Shown one piece after another: positions 17,530-26,286 of a stretch of 64,000 nt of DNA. Source of the DNA: Haliscomenobacteraceae bacterium (GTDB lineage: Bacteria > Bacteroidota > Bacteroidia > Chitinophagales > Saprospiraceae); NCBI GenBank assembly GCA_947501115.1, contig CANMVX010000020.1, positions 1-64,000 on the forward strand. The letters are read 5' to 3'. A program made the position numbers and the translations under genes. Under the pieces are notes generated by a model that searched no databases, was not told the origin of the DNA, and saw only the letters and a program-made list of their open reading frames with translations. Each line of letters starts with the position of its first letter. Position 1 is the first letter of the stretch.

Positions 17530-18177
17530 ATGGCTAATGTTACCTTTTTAACTTTCAATCCGTTTCAGGAAAATACTTACATCGTATATGATGAAACGGG
17601 TGAAGCTGTTATATTTGACCCGGGTTGTTCTAACGAACAGGAAAAAAATGAATTGCTTCATACCCTGGATAAATTGAAAATAAAGCCGGTCAGACTTATA
17701 AATACCCATTGTCACATAGACCATATACTAGGTAATAAATTTGTCGCAGACCATTTTAATCTGCCCCTGGAAATACACAAAGGAGAACTTGGAATGCTCG
17801 AAAAGGGTGCCATTGTTGCCGCCCGATATGGCATTCCCTACACGGAACCATCACCCGTTGCTTCTACTTTTTTAGAGGAAGGCGATGAAGTAATCTTTGG
17901 AAACAGCGTATTAAAAACCATTTTAACGCCAGGACATTCACCTGCAAGTTTATCTTTTTACTGTGAAAAAGACCATTTACTAATTGCCGGCGATGTGCTA
18001 TTCAGAGAAAGTATCGGAAGAACCGATTTACCCGGTTGTGATCACAAATTATTAATGGAATCCATCAGGGAAAAGTTATTTAGATTACCCGAAAACACGG
18101 TTGTCTGGCCCGGACACGGAGAATTCACTACCATAGGTTATGAAAAAAAACATAATCCATTTGTTGGCTCGAACTAG
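17530..18177 (+). CDS. MBL-fold metallo-hydrolase, glyoxalase II-like
   Basis: A 215-residue cytosolic metallo-beta-lactamase-fold enzyme. The metal motif THCHIDH lies at about residues 59-65. The remaining ligands sit in LTPGHSPAS (H near 139), IAGDVLF (D near 158) and WPGHGEFT (H near 198). This is the short form common in bacteria and annotated as hydroxyacylglutathione hydrolase-like. Because the organism appears to make bacillithiol (bshA at 34.4 kb), a bacillithiol thioester is a reasonable substrate guess. Its stop codon overlaps that of the convergent head-GIN gene by 4 bases (CTAG). Confidence 0.9.
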   Translation: MANVTFLTFNPFQENTYIVYDETGEAVIFDPGCSNEQEKNELLHTLDKLKIKPVRLINTHCHIDHILGNKFVADHFNLPLEIHKGELGMLEKGAIVAARYGIPYTEPSPVASTFLEEGDEVIFGNSVLKTILTPGHSPASLSFYCEKDHLLIAGDVLFRESIGRTDLPGCDHKLLMESIREKLFRLPENTVVWPGHGEFTTIGYEKKHNPFVGSN

Positions 18178-18866
18178 TATTCATTAACCACCTTACCAGC
18201 CATTGCTTTTTTAATGGTTTTCTTCACAGGCGTGCCATAGTAGGTTACATTTCCTCCAGTGTTTGATCGTATGTCAAGCTCTGAAATAGCTTTGACCAGA
18301 ATGCTTGCGCCCGTCGAAGAAACCACATAAGCACGTTCAGCTTCCAATTTCTTACCGTCTATCATTCCTCCGGTTAATGCCGTTAATTGACCAGATTCCA
18401 CTTTACCACTCAACATTAGACTTGCACCTGATGCTGTAAAAGCTTTTAAAGATTTAACATTAATATCAATGGAAATTTTTGCCCCACTCGATACGTCCAA
18501 ATCCAGTTTGTCTCCATTTAAAGTCTCTCCCTTTGTAACAATGGCACCAGCAGATGCTGAAATTTCGTATAAATCTTTATGGTATATAATGATATTTATT
18601 TCAATATTTTTGTTTTTAAATGCTTTCAATGCATTTATTCTAAGAACACCTCCTTTTACATTCACACCAATATCTTCAACTTCAATTCCCTTTGTTTCAA
18701 TAATTACTTCCTCTTTATCAGCGATTTTAAGTTCAACATTCAAACGTCCTGTCAACTCTATTTCCGAAAAAGATTCCACTGAAATAGCTTTTTGAGCAGC
18801 CAGGGAATTTACAAAGGACAATGCCAAGAGACAAAACAAATAAGAAAATAGGCGAGATTGTTTCAT
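18174..18866 (-). CDS. head-GIN (DUF2807) secreted protein
   Basis: A 230-residue protein with a signal peptide (KQSRLFSYLFCLLALSFVNSLAAQ). The mature part is a DUF2807 right-handed beta-helix-like repeat: VELKIADKEEVIIETKG, then repeated SSGAKI-, SASAGAI-, ASGASL- and STGASI-type turns, and the family's terminal SNTGGNVTYYG. Such proteins are common and poorly understood in Bacteroidota; they are predicted to be periplasmic or surface-exposed. A short basic tail follows. It is divergent from glyS with overlapping promoter space. Confidence 0.88.
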   Translation of the reverse strand: MKQSRLFSYLFCLLALSFVNSLAAQKAISVESFSEIELTGRLNVELKIADKEEVIIETKGIEVEDIGVNVKGGVLRINALKAFKNKNIEINIIIYHKDLYEISASAGAIVTKGETLNGDKLDLDVSSGAKISIDINVKSLKAFTASGASLMLSGKVESGQLTALTGGMIDGKKLEAERAYVVSSTGASILVKAISELDIRSNTGGNVTYYGTPVKKTIKKAMAGKVVNEY

Positions 18867-18894
18867 TGTATTACTGTGTTTTAATGTACTTTTG
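18866..18894 (+). promoter_or_regulatory. promoter of glyS
   Basis: TTG at 18866-18868, an 18-base spacer and TACTTTTG at 18887-18894 match the Bacteroidota promoter form. The -33 box touches the 5' end of the divergent head-GIN gene. The glyS ATG at 18933 is 38 bases further on. Confidence 0.5.
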
Positions 18895-18932
18895 CAACGC
18901 TTTTTTAGTTTATTTTGTTTAAAACCAATCCA

Positions 18933-20498
18933 ATGGCACAGGAAATAGTTGATTTATTTAAAAAAATCACAGGACACGCAAAGGAATATGGATTTATTTA
19001 TCCTTCAAGTGAAATTTATGATGGCCTGAGTGCCGTATATGATTATGGTCCAAATGGGGTAGAACTAAAAAATAATATTAAACAATATTGGTGGGCAGCA
19101 ATGGTTCAAATGCAGGAAAATATTGTAGGATTGGATTCCGCTATTTTCATGCACCCGAAGATTTGGAAAGCCTCCGGACATGTTGACGCTTTTAACGACC
19201 CTCTCGTCGATAATAAGGACAGTAAAAAAAGATATCGTGCCGATGTTTTAATTGAAGATCAGATAGATAAATATATCGCAAAAGCTGATAAAGAGGTTGA
19301 AAAAGCAATAAAGCGCTTTGGTGAAAATTTTGATGAAGCGTTGTTCAGAAAAACAAACGAAAGGGTTTTAGCCAATGTGGAGAAAGCAACGAATTTAGCT
19401 ACCAGGCTTGCCAATGCCATGCGCGAAGGGAATATGGCTGAATTGGGGGCTATTCTCGCCGATGAGGAAATTACCGATCCTGATAATGGCTCTAAAAACT
19501 GGACAGAGGTAAGACAGTTTAATCTCATGTTTTATACTCAATTGGGAAATATCTCCGGCGAAGAGGGAAAATTATACCTCAGACCTGAAACGGCTCAGGG
19601 GATTTTTGTAAACTTCTTAAACGTTCAAAAAACAACCAGGCAGAAAGTTCCTTTTGGTATAGCTCAAATTGGAAAGGCCTTTAGAAATGAGATTGTCGCC
19701 AGGCAATTTATTTTCCGAATGAGAGAGTTTGAACAAATGGAAATGCAATTTTTCATCCGCCCGGGTGAGGAAATGACTTGGTATGATACCTGGAAGAGAT
19801 TCAGAATGCAATGGCATTTAGCGCTGGGAACACCGCAGAATAAATTGCGATTTAAAGACCACGATAATCTGGCTCATTATGCCAATGCCGCGGTCGATAT
19901 TCAGTTTGAGTTTCCTTTTGGCTTCAGAGAGCTGGAAGGAATACACTCTCGTACCGATTTTGACTTAAAAAGCCATCAAGAATTATCAGGTAAAAAATTA
20001 CAGTATTTTGACCCTGAACTTAACGAAAGTTATACACCTTACGTAGTTGAAACGTCTATTGGTTGCGATCGTATGTTTCTGGCCATGTTGTCAAATGCTT
20101 ATTGCGAAGAAGTTATTCCCGATGCCGACGGCAAGGAATCAACCAGGGTAGTTCTAACATTGCATCCTGCATTAGCACCTGTTAAAATAGCCATTTTGCC
20201 TCTATTGAAAAATAAGGAAGAATTAACCACCGCCGCAAAAGCGATTTACAATAAACTAAAAAAAGAATTTTCTTGTCAGTACGATGAAAAGGATGCCATC
20301 GGTCGTCGTTACAGACGCCAGGATGCCATCGGCACTCCTTTTTGCCTAACCGTCGATTTTGATACCTTAGAAAATGGAACCGTTACGCTTCGCGACAGGG
20401 ATACCTTGAAGCAAGAGCGATTAACCGTTGCCCAGGTTGAGGATATTGTAAGATCAAAAGTTTCTTTGGCAAAACTTCTTGAGGGATTAAATTTGTGA
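18933..20498 (+). CDS. glyS: glycine--tRNA ligase (alpha2 type)
   Basis: A 521-residue class II aminoacyl-tRNA synthetase of the single-chain, eukaryote/archaea-like type, charging tRNA-Gly. I chose the ATG at 18933 (AQEIVDLFKKITGHAKEYGF), since the earlier in-frame codon is a TTG inside the promoter leader. Motif 1 region YDYGPNGVELKNNIKQYWW is near the start; motif 2 is FRNEIVARQFIFRMREFEQ (about residues 250-268); motif 3 contains TSIGCDRMFLAML. A charged helical insertion sits at about 110-175, as usual in this type. The C-terminal anticodon-binding domain ends normally. Confidence 0.96.
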   Translation: MAQEIVDLFKKITGHAKEYGFIYPSSEIYDGLSAVYDYGPNGVELKNNIKQYWWAAMVQMQENIVGLDSAIFMHPKIWKASGHVDAFNDPLVDNKDSKKRYRADVLIEDQIDKYIAKADKEVEKAIKRFGENFDEALFRKTNERVLANVEKATNLATRLANAMREGNMAELGAILADEEITDPDNGSKNWTEVRQFNLMFYTQLGNISGEEGKLYLRPETAQGIFVNFLNVQKTTRQKVPFGIAQIGKAFRNEIVARQFIFRMREFEQMEMQFFIRPGEEMTWYDTWKRFRMQWHLALGTPQNKLRFKDHDNLAHYANAAVDIQFEFPFGFRELEGIHSRTDFDLKSHQELSGKKLQYFDPELNESYTPYVVETSIGCDRMFLAMLSNAYCEEVIPDADGKESTRVVLTLHPALAPVKIAILPLLKNKEELTTAAKAIYNKLKKEFSCQYDEKDAIGRRYRRQDAIGTPFCLTVDFDTLENGTVTLRDRDTLKQERLTVAQVEDIVRSKVSLAKLLEGLNL

Positions 20499-20506
20499 GT
20501 AACTCA

Positions 20507-21751
20507 TTAACCTTGTGAGGTAATAATGAGGTCAAGGTTGGTTGCTTTCATATCAAATCTTTCACCAAGATAAGCATTACATAAATATCCTTTATAGGTA
20601 TAAACCCCGTGACGTAATCCAGGATTATTGAACAACCAAGATTCGATGCCCCCTGCGGAGGCTGCATGCAATAAAATGGGTGTAAGTATGTTACTTATTG
20701 CCATAGATGCTGTTCTTGGTACTCTTGACGTAATATTTGGTACACAATAGTGAATCACACCATATTTTATGAAGGAAGGCGACTGCAAAGTGGTAACCTC
20801 TGAAGTAGCAAAACAGCCTCCCTGGTCTATACTAACATCGATAATTACAGCACCAGGCTTCATTTTTTGTATCATTTCCTCACTCACAATAACAGGGGTT
20901 CGCCCCGATTTTGAGTGTATAGCTCCAATAACAACATCAGCGGAAACCAATTCTTCCTGCAAATAAATTGGATTGAGTGAAGAGGTATATAATTGCCTGC
21001 CGACCTGATTTTGGAGGCGCTTCAATTTATAAACATCATTATCAAAAATCCTCACTTCAGCACCCAGACCGATGGCCACTCTGGAAGCGTATTCAGCCAC
21101 CACACCTGCACCGAGAATAACCACTTTGGCACTGGGCACCCCTGAAATACCACCTAAAAGTACGCCATTACCCCCTGCATTCACTGAAAGTAGTTCTGCA
21201 GCAGTAAGCATAGCTTCAATACCTGCCATTTCGCTCATGATACTCACCAGGGGAAAAGTATCAGACTCATCCTTTATGTATTCCATAGCCAGAGCCAGCA
21301 CCCTTTTTTGTCTTAATTTATGAAAATAGGTAGCACTTAAAGTAGGCATTTGTAAGGGAGATATAAGAATTTGATTGGCAAACATCAAATCGATTTCCTC
21401 ATTAGTGGGCGGAGCAGCCTTTAAAATGACGGCCGCTTTGTAAACCTGCTCTCTATTTTCCGCAATTTCTGCTCCAGCCTCAGCATAATCTCTATCTGAA
21501 AAATGAGCTTTTAATCCTGCACCTCTTTCAATAATAACTTGGTGACCCTGAGCCACCAGAGTTGCTACAGAGGCGGGAACAAGAGGAACTCTATTTTCCT
21601 GAAGCGTACTCTCCAGTGGAATACCAAAAAAAAGTTTATCAAGTTTCGCCGATTTCATTACCATTTCTTCCTGGGTATAAAATTGCTTTCCCATTAATTC
21701 TTTGGGCATCGGAATATTAGTACCTAATGGTTTTTTAATGTCATCACTCAT
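20507..21751 (-). CDS. alanine dehydrogenase-like protein lacking the catalytic histidine
   Basis: A 414-residue AlaDH/PNT-family protein. The N-terminal domain has NRVPLVP (R54, matching the substrate Arg), GAGLKAHFSDRDY and K111 in ILKAAPP. The Rossmann GAGVVAEYASRVA lies at about 218-230, followed by the MKPGAVIIDVSIDQGG block with the active Asp. At the position of the alanine dehydrogenase catalytic His (in the LFTxLHLA segment of characterised enzymes) this protein has LISPLQM, so His is replaced by Gln 134. About 40 extra residues precede the usual start. It is the last gene of the DUF4271-hemD-nudix run and overlaps the nudix gene by 4 bases. The fold is certain; L-alanine oxidation is not. 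Confidence 0.85.
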   Translation of the reverse strand: MSDDIKKPLGTNIPMPKELMGKQFYTQEEMVMKSAKLDKLFFGIPLESTLQENRVPLVPASVATLVAQGHQVIIERGAGLKAHFSDRDYAEAGAEIAENREQVYKAAVILKAAPPTNEEIDLMFANQILISPLQMPTLSATYFHKLRQKRVLALAMEYIKDESDTFPLVSIMSEMAGIEAMLTAAELLSVNAGGNGVLLGGISGVPSAKVVILGAGVVAEYASRVAIGLGAEVRIFDNDVYKLKRLQNQVGRQLYTSSLNPIYLQEELVSADVVIGAIHSKSGRTPVIVSEEMIQKMKPGAVIIDVSIDQGGCFATSEVTTLQSPSFIKYGVIHYCVPNITSRVPRTASMAISNILTPILLHAASAGGIESWLFNNPGLRHGVYTYKGYLCNAYLGERFDMKATNLDLIITSQG

Positions 21752-22389
21752 AATATAGCTTTGTAGGGAGAAATTAAGTCCGCAATTTCACTGATAATCA
21801 TCGCCGTAGCACCCCAGATTATCTTTTCCTTCATATTAAAACAGGGAACATCATTCAACACAAAATCCTTATGGATTTGAATATCTGATAATTTCTGATA
21901 ATCTGGATTTAACAAATCGAGGATGGGGATTTCTATAATTTCCTTTACTTCTGACCATTGAGGCTTAAAAATAGGCGCAAAATTCATCATGCCAATAAAT
22001 GGAAAAACATGAAAATTACTGACGGAAATATAAATAGGCGTTAAAGATCCGAGTATTTGAATATTGTGGGAGAAAACACCAATTTCTTCTTGCGTCTCTC
22101 TGATAGCCGTGCTCGTCAAATCAGTATCGATAGCATCAAATTTCCCCCCTGGAAATGATATTTGACCCTTATGTTGATCTCTGGCATCAAATGATTGTCT
22201 TTCAATTAGAACCATTTGCCATTCACCTTCTTTTGGATAAAAAAGGGCCATGACACCTGCCAATTTTGCATTTTTCGGGGGAAACTCTAAAGAACGATGA
22301 GGGTGAATCATTTTTCTATGAGCCGTTGGTCCAGGTAAAGAGCCAATGGATAGCTTCTCAGTTAAATCCCTTACCCAGTCCGTTTTCAT
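21748..22389 (-). CDS. NUDIX hydrolase, CoA pyrophosphatase-like
   Basis: A 213-residue NUDIX enzyme. The catalytic box is SFPGGKFDAIDTD followed by AIRETQEEIGV, with Asp rather than Glu one position off in the first half. That variation is the same one seen in NudL/YeaB-type CoA pyrophosphatases, which cleave CoA to phosphopantetheine and 3',5'-ADP. The upstream LIERQSFDARDQHKGQ matches the NuCoA region (family form R...HxGQxxFPGG). It lies between hemD (11 bp gap) and the alanine dehydrogenase-like gene (4 bp overlap). Confidence 0.87.
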   Translation of the reverse strand: MKTDWVRDLTEKLSIGSLPGPTAHRKMIHPHRSLEFPPKNAKLAGVMALFYPKEGEWQMVLIERQSFDARDQHKGQISFPGGKFDAIDTDLTSTAIRETQEEIGVFSHNIQILGSLTPIYISVSNFHVFPFIGMMNFAPIFKPQWSEVKEIIEIPILDLLNPDYQKLSDIQIHKDFVLNDVPCFNMKEKIIWGATAMIISEIADLISPYKAIL

Positions 22390-22400
22390 GGAAATAGTAA

Positions 22401-23219
22401 TTACCCGACGACCCTATTAGATTTTTGAAGATATTGATCTAAAGCGGCCGTCATAGAAGGTGAAACAACAGATGGTGCCTGAATATTTACCACTAAACTC
22501 CTTTCCTCCACTGCTCTTCTGGTAGAATTTCCAAATACGGCAATCCTGGTATCATTTTGCTTGAAGTCTGGAAAATTATCGTACAAGGATTCAATTCCCT
22601 GAGGACTGAAAAACACCAGAATATCGTAGGTAACGTCGCTTAAATCAGACAAATCAGAACTCACTGTGTTAAACATAACAGCTTCTTGCCAGTCTAACTC
22701 ATTTTCATCTAAATATTTACAAACATCTTTTGCCCCAAGATTAGAACAGGGGACTAGAAATTTTTCTGTTTTATTTCGTTTGATTGCTTGACTTAAATCC
22801 TCAATTCCACGATTTCCAACAAAAACTTTCCTTTTTCGATAGACTATGAATTTTTGAAGGTAGTTCGCAATAGCCTCTGTGAGACAAAAATATTTTAAGT
22901 CTAAAGATAATTTGACCCTCATTTCTTCAGACATTCGGAAGAAATGATCTACCGAATTTTTGCTGGTTAGTACAACGGCAGAGAAATCTTCAATACGAAC
23001 TTTACATTTCCTGAAATCTCTTGCAAGAACAGGTTCTACGTGAATGAAAGACCGCCAATCAATGGTAATATTATACTTTTTCTCCAATTCATAATAAGGA
23101 GATTTGTCAGCAGGCTTAGGTTGCGAAACCAAAATACACTTAACCTCCCGGTGACCTTCAACAAACATTTCATTCATTGTTGGTTCCGAATTAGCATTAA
23201 TTATCTGATCTGTGTTCAT
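22401..23219 (-). CDS. hemD: uroporphyrinogen-III synthase
   Basis: A 272-residue protein of the HemD fold, which cyclises hydroxymethylbilane to uroporphyrinogen III in haem synthesis. Visible patches are FSAVVLTSKNSVDHFF (near residue 80), FLVPCSNLGAKDV (near 155), the mid DILVFFSPQGIESLY (near 200) and RIAVFGNSTRRAVEE (near 230), which are the usual four weakly conserved blocks. Sequence conservation in this family is low, but the block order and the neighbour DUF4271, a frequent Bacteroidota partner, support the call. About 25 extra N-terminal residues precede the first block. Confidence 0.9.
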   Translation of the reverse strand: MNTDQIINANSEPTMNEMFVEGHREVKCILVSQPKPADKSPYYELEKKYNITIDWRSFIHVEPVLARDFRKCKVRIEDFSAVVLTSKNSVDHFFRMSEEMRVKLSLDLKYFCLTEAIANYLQKFIVYRKRKVFVGNRGIEDLSQAIKRNKTEKFLVPCSNLGAKDVCKYLDENELDWQEAVMFNTVSSDLSDLSDVTYDILVFFSPQGIESLYDNFPDFKQNDTRIAVFGNSTRRAVEERSLVVNIQAPSVVSPSMTAALDQYLQKSNRVVG

Positions 23220-23225
23220 CCGTTT

Positions 23226-24113
23226 TTATAAGGAATTGAAAATCAATTTTACCATAATAAGAACTGGTGCAATTTCAACGGTGCAAATATACAATAAAAA
23301 GTGGAACTGATGCGAACCAATAAATCTTACGCCCAGGGTTAGTCCTCTTAAATAATGGTATAATAAAATAAGTCCCAGAAAAGCTAAAGTACCTAAAATG
23401 AATATTTGCTTCCATTCTTCATTCAAATAGGGTAAGAATATATTCATAGGGGCAATAAATAAACCCATTGAAATCCCCGTGACAACCATTAAAAACTGGT
23501 ATCTATCCATTTCCTTCTTAATGGGAAATACAAATCCGATAAACGTCAGTAATAAATGTCTTAAACCTAAAAATATGAAGGGTAAAAAAAATACACCAAA
23601 ATAACTTGGATTAAAGGCAGAATGCGTGCTATCCAAAAGGATGGGCATTGCAAAATGACAAAATATACCCAAATTTATGCTAAAGAAAATATATAACAAA
23701 AGGTAGGGTAGGATACCTCTCCCTGACATTTCCCGATATAAGAAATTAAATAAATTCTCTGTACCCAATGCACCAATAGAAGCGATAGCAAAGGATCGTA
23801 AAAAGGTAAGTAAAAGTGCCAGAAGCAATAAAAGAGTGATTAACAAGAAAAAATTAGTTGATTGCTCTGTCAATAATGGCTTTACCACTATTTCTTCTGT
23901 TGGCACTTCTTTTACAGGATTCAACTTATCAAATGGATTATCTGAAACCTGTTTTACCGATTCTTTGTAACCTTTTCTATAAGTTAGTTCAAAAGGATTT
24001 TGCTCTTGAGCAAAAGAATATACCCCTTGCGAAAACAAAAGACAGGAAAAAAGCAAGATTAAAAAAATCGGTCGTATTTTGCCCAAAATCCTTTTTTTCT
24101 GCAAAATTAACAA
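23226..24113 (-). CDS. DUF4271 membrane protein
   Basis: A 295-residue protein. An N-terminal signal-like helix (to about residue 36, ending FAQEQ) precedes a 50-residue soluble segment, then about seven membrane helices; this is the DUF4271 layout. It sits directly before hemD (6 bp gap) as in many Bacteroidota, which suggests a link to haem supply or to envelope assembly, but the function is unknown. No ATG exists in frame upstream of the first helix: the frame opens at TTG (complement of 24111-24113), with another TTG three codons later. The divergent histidine kinase starts only 24 bases away. Confidence 0.82.
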   Translation of the reverse strand: MLILQKKRILGKIRPIFLILLFSCLLFSQGVYSFAQEQNPFELTYRKGYKESVKQVSDNPFDKLNPVKEVPTEEIVVKPLLTEQSTNFFLLITLLLLLALLLTFLRSFAIASIGALGTENLFNFLYREMSGRGILPYLLLYIFFSINLGIFCHFAMPILLDSTHSAFNPSYFGVFFLPFIFLGLRHLLLTFIGFVFPIKKEMDRYQFLMVVTGISMGLFIAPMNIFLPYLNEEWKQIFILGTLAFLGLILLYHYLRGLTLGVRFIGSHQFHFLLYICTVEIAPVLIMVKLIFNSL

Positions 24114-24137
24114 TTTTATGGTTAAAAAATAAAATCA

Positions 24138-25418
24138 ATGCGAGACCTTCAAGTCATTAGAATTGTTTGGCTGGGTTTAATAGCCATTGTTGGCATTTTA
24201 GCCGTTCAAACCTATTGGGGAATTACGACCTGGACGGCAAACGAATCTGATGTAAATCAAAAAATTCATTTAGCTCTTCGCAGGGTAGCTGAATCATTAG
24301 CCGTGGCGAATGGGACTGTTTTGCCCACAGGTAATATTATTCGCAAGCGAAGTGCCAATTATTATCTCGTAAACATTGCTTACGAAATTGATGCCAATTT
24401 GCTCGAATTTTATCTCCGAAAAGAACTGGAAGCATTAACGGTTAACCTTGATTTTGAATACGCCATTTTTGATTGTAGCACCGATGAGATGGTGTATGGT
24501 GCTTATTGTGCTTATGAGCCGGCAAAAAAAGCACCCGAAATAAGCAAATCAATGCCTGGATATCACGCATTTACCTATTATTTTGCTGTTAAATTTCCCG
24601 GCAGATCCAGTTTTTTATGGGGTCAATTTCAAGTCGTTCTCTTCTTTTCCGTTATTCTTTTTGTTACCATAATCTTCTTTTCTTATTCTCTTTTTGTTAT
24701 TGTCAGGCAAAAATGGCTGTTTGAACAACAAAAAGATTTTATAAACAACATGACCCATGAATTCAAAACACCCATTGCTTCCATTCAAATTGCCACCGAT
24801 TATTTTTTAAACCATCAACGAATAAAAGAAAACGAGCGACTCTTAAGATATTCAAATATAATAAAAGACCAAAATTTACGTTTAAATGAGCATATTGAAA
24901 GGCTTCTTCAGTTAGCCAGATTTGAAAACAATGGTTTCAATCTAAAACTGGAAACCATCCAAATTATTCCCTTTCTGAAAGATATCGTAAGTGCAGAATC
25001 GATCAGATTTCAAAATTTGGGCGGCACCCTGGCCTTTGAACATTCTTTAGATGATATTGATATTGTTGCTGACAAATTTCATTTGACCAATACCTTAAGT
25101 AGTCTTCTTGATAATGCAGCGAAATTTTCCACAAAGGAAGTTTATGCTTTACTAAAGGTAGAAAAAACGAAACAGATGCTCATAATAAGTATCATTGACC
25201 ATGGTATTGGCATTCCAAAAGATTTTAAAGACAAAGTTTTCGACAAATTTTTTCGCGTGCCTACCCAGGCGATTTCTGAGGTAAAAGGCTTTGGAATAGG
25301 CCTTTATTATGTGAAAGAGGTTTGTAAGGCGCATAAATGGAAAATTAATTTAAAAAGCCGCTTTCCGCTGGACGGTACCGAAATAAATCTGTTAATCCCG
25401 TTAAAATCAAATATATGA
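24138..25418 (+). CDS. sensor histidine kinase
   Basis: A 426-residue inner-membrane kinase. TM1 is at about residues 7-29, a periplasmic sensor of about 130 residues follows (with three cysteines, in FDCS and GAYCAYE), and TM2 lies at about 165-189. The phospho-acceptor H207 is in NNMTHEFKTP, then come the N box (LLDNAAKF), the G1 box (IDHGIGIP), and the G2 box (GFGIGLYYV). It overlaps the response regulator by 4 bases (ATGA). The sensed signal is unknown; the Cys-containing periplasmic domain could be redox-linked or simply disulphide-bonded. Confidence 0.94.
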   Translation: MRDLQVIRIVWLGLIAIVGILAVQTYWGITTWTANESDVNQKIHLALRRVAESLAVANGTVLPTGNIIRKRSANYYLVNIAYEIDANLLEFYLRKELEALTVNLDFEYAIFDCSTDEMVYGAYCAYEPAKKAPEISKSMPGYHAFTYYFAVKFPGRSSFLWGQFQVVLFFSVILFVTIIFFSYSLFVIVRQKWLFEQQKDFINNMTHEFKTPIASIQIATDYFLNHQRIKENERLLRYSNIIKDQNLRLNEHIERLLQLARFENNGFNLKLETIQIIPFLKDIVSAESIRFQNLGGTLAFEHSLDDIDIVADKFHLTNTLSSLLDNAAKFSTKEVYALLKVEKTKQMLIISIIDHGIGIPKDFKDKVFDKFFRVPTQAISEVKGFGIGLYYVKEVCKAHKWKINLKSRFPLDGTEINLLIPLKSNI

Positions 25419-26107
25419 AGCCCAAAATTTTGTATGTTGAAGACGATGAATCTCTGGGTCTATTAACCGCAGACCAACTTGAAGATGCTGGGTATGATAT
25501 ACAATGGTTAAAATCAGGGACTGAAGCGGGTGCTTTAAAAGAGTTTAATTATTTCGACCTGGTCATCCTGGATATTAATCTTCCCGGAATAAACGGGTTT
25601 GAGTTAGCCTCAAAAATTAGAACGCATTCCGAGTCTATTCCCATTTTATTTTTAAGCGCACGCTCCCTTTCCGAAGACAGAATACATGGATTACAGATTG
25701 GCGCTGACGACTATATGATAAAGCCTTTTCAAATCAAGGAACTGATTTTAAAAATTCAAATTTTCCTTAAAAGAAAGGCGATACAAAAAGAAACCGACGC
25801 CTCTGAAGTCATTCAGATTGGTCATTACAAGCTGGATAAAAAAAATCTTTCTCTTATTTCATTGGATGGTACATTGAAGAGAATGACAAGTAAAGAAGCG
25901 GAACTATTAAATTATTTTGCCAGACACGCTAATCAACTCATTAAACGGTCTCAATTGTTAATTGACGTCTGGGGAAATGATGATTATTTTTTGGGGCGCA
26001 GTATGGACGTCTTCATTTCAAGACTAAGAAAATACCTAGCCGCTGATACCCGTATTAAGATTGAGGCCATTCACGGGGTAGGTTTTCAATTTATTTGTCC
26101 TGAATAA
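25415..26107 (+). CDS. OmpR-family response regulator
   Basis: A 230-residue two-domain regulator. The receiver has the acidic pocket E9-D10-D11, the phospho-acceptor D53 in VILDINLPG, and the conserved Lys in DDYMIKPF. A winged-helix DNA-binding domain follows from about residue 135, with RMTSKEAELLNYFARH and the recognition-helix region DVFISRLRKYLA. It is paired with the kinase just upstream (4-base overlap). No dedicated target gene is next to it; the next gene is ppiD-like, whose promoter space (26108-26286) has no obvious direct repeat. Confidence 0.94.
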   Translation: MKPKILYVEDDESLGLLTADQLEDAGYDIQWLKSGTEAGALKEFNYFDLVILDINLPGINGFELASKIRTHSESIPILFLSARSLSEDRIHGLQIGADDYMIKPFQIKELILKIQIFLKRKAIQKETDASEVIQIGHYKLDKKNLSLISLDGTLKRMTSKEAELLNYFARHANQLIKRSQLLIDVWGNDDYFLGRSMDVFISRLRKYLAADTRIKIEAIHGVGFQFICPE

Positions 26108-26181
26108 ATAGTTTCCTCTGATTATTTTTACAATCTTTACAAGTAAATAGGCAAAGATTTGCGAAAAAATAACAATCTGAC

Positions 26182-26212
26182 TTTTAGATTAAGCGCAGAA
26201 ACTGTATTTTTG
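26182..26212 (+). promoter_or_regulatory. promoter of the ppiD-like gene
   Basis: TATTTTTG at 26205-26212 matches TAnnTTTG. Nineteen bases upstream lies TTTT (26182-26185), one base off the TTTG -33 box. The ATG at 26287 is 74 bases downstream, so the leader would be about 70 nt, longer than at other promoters here. Confidence 0.45.
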
Positions 26213-26286
26213 CACGCCTTGTCCAATTTTCACAAATTTTTGGGTGAGCAATTAAATTTTTAAGACAAAAAACAATACCGATAAAC

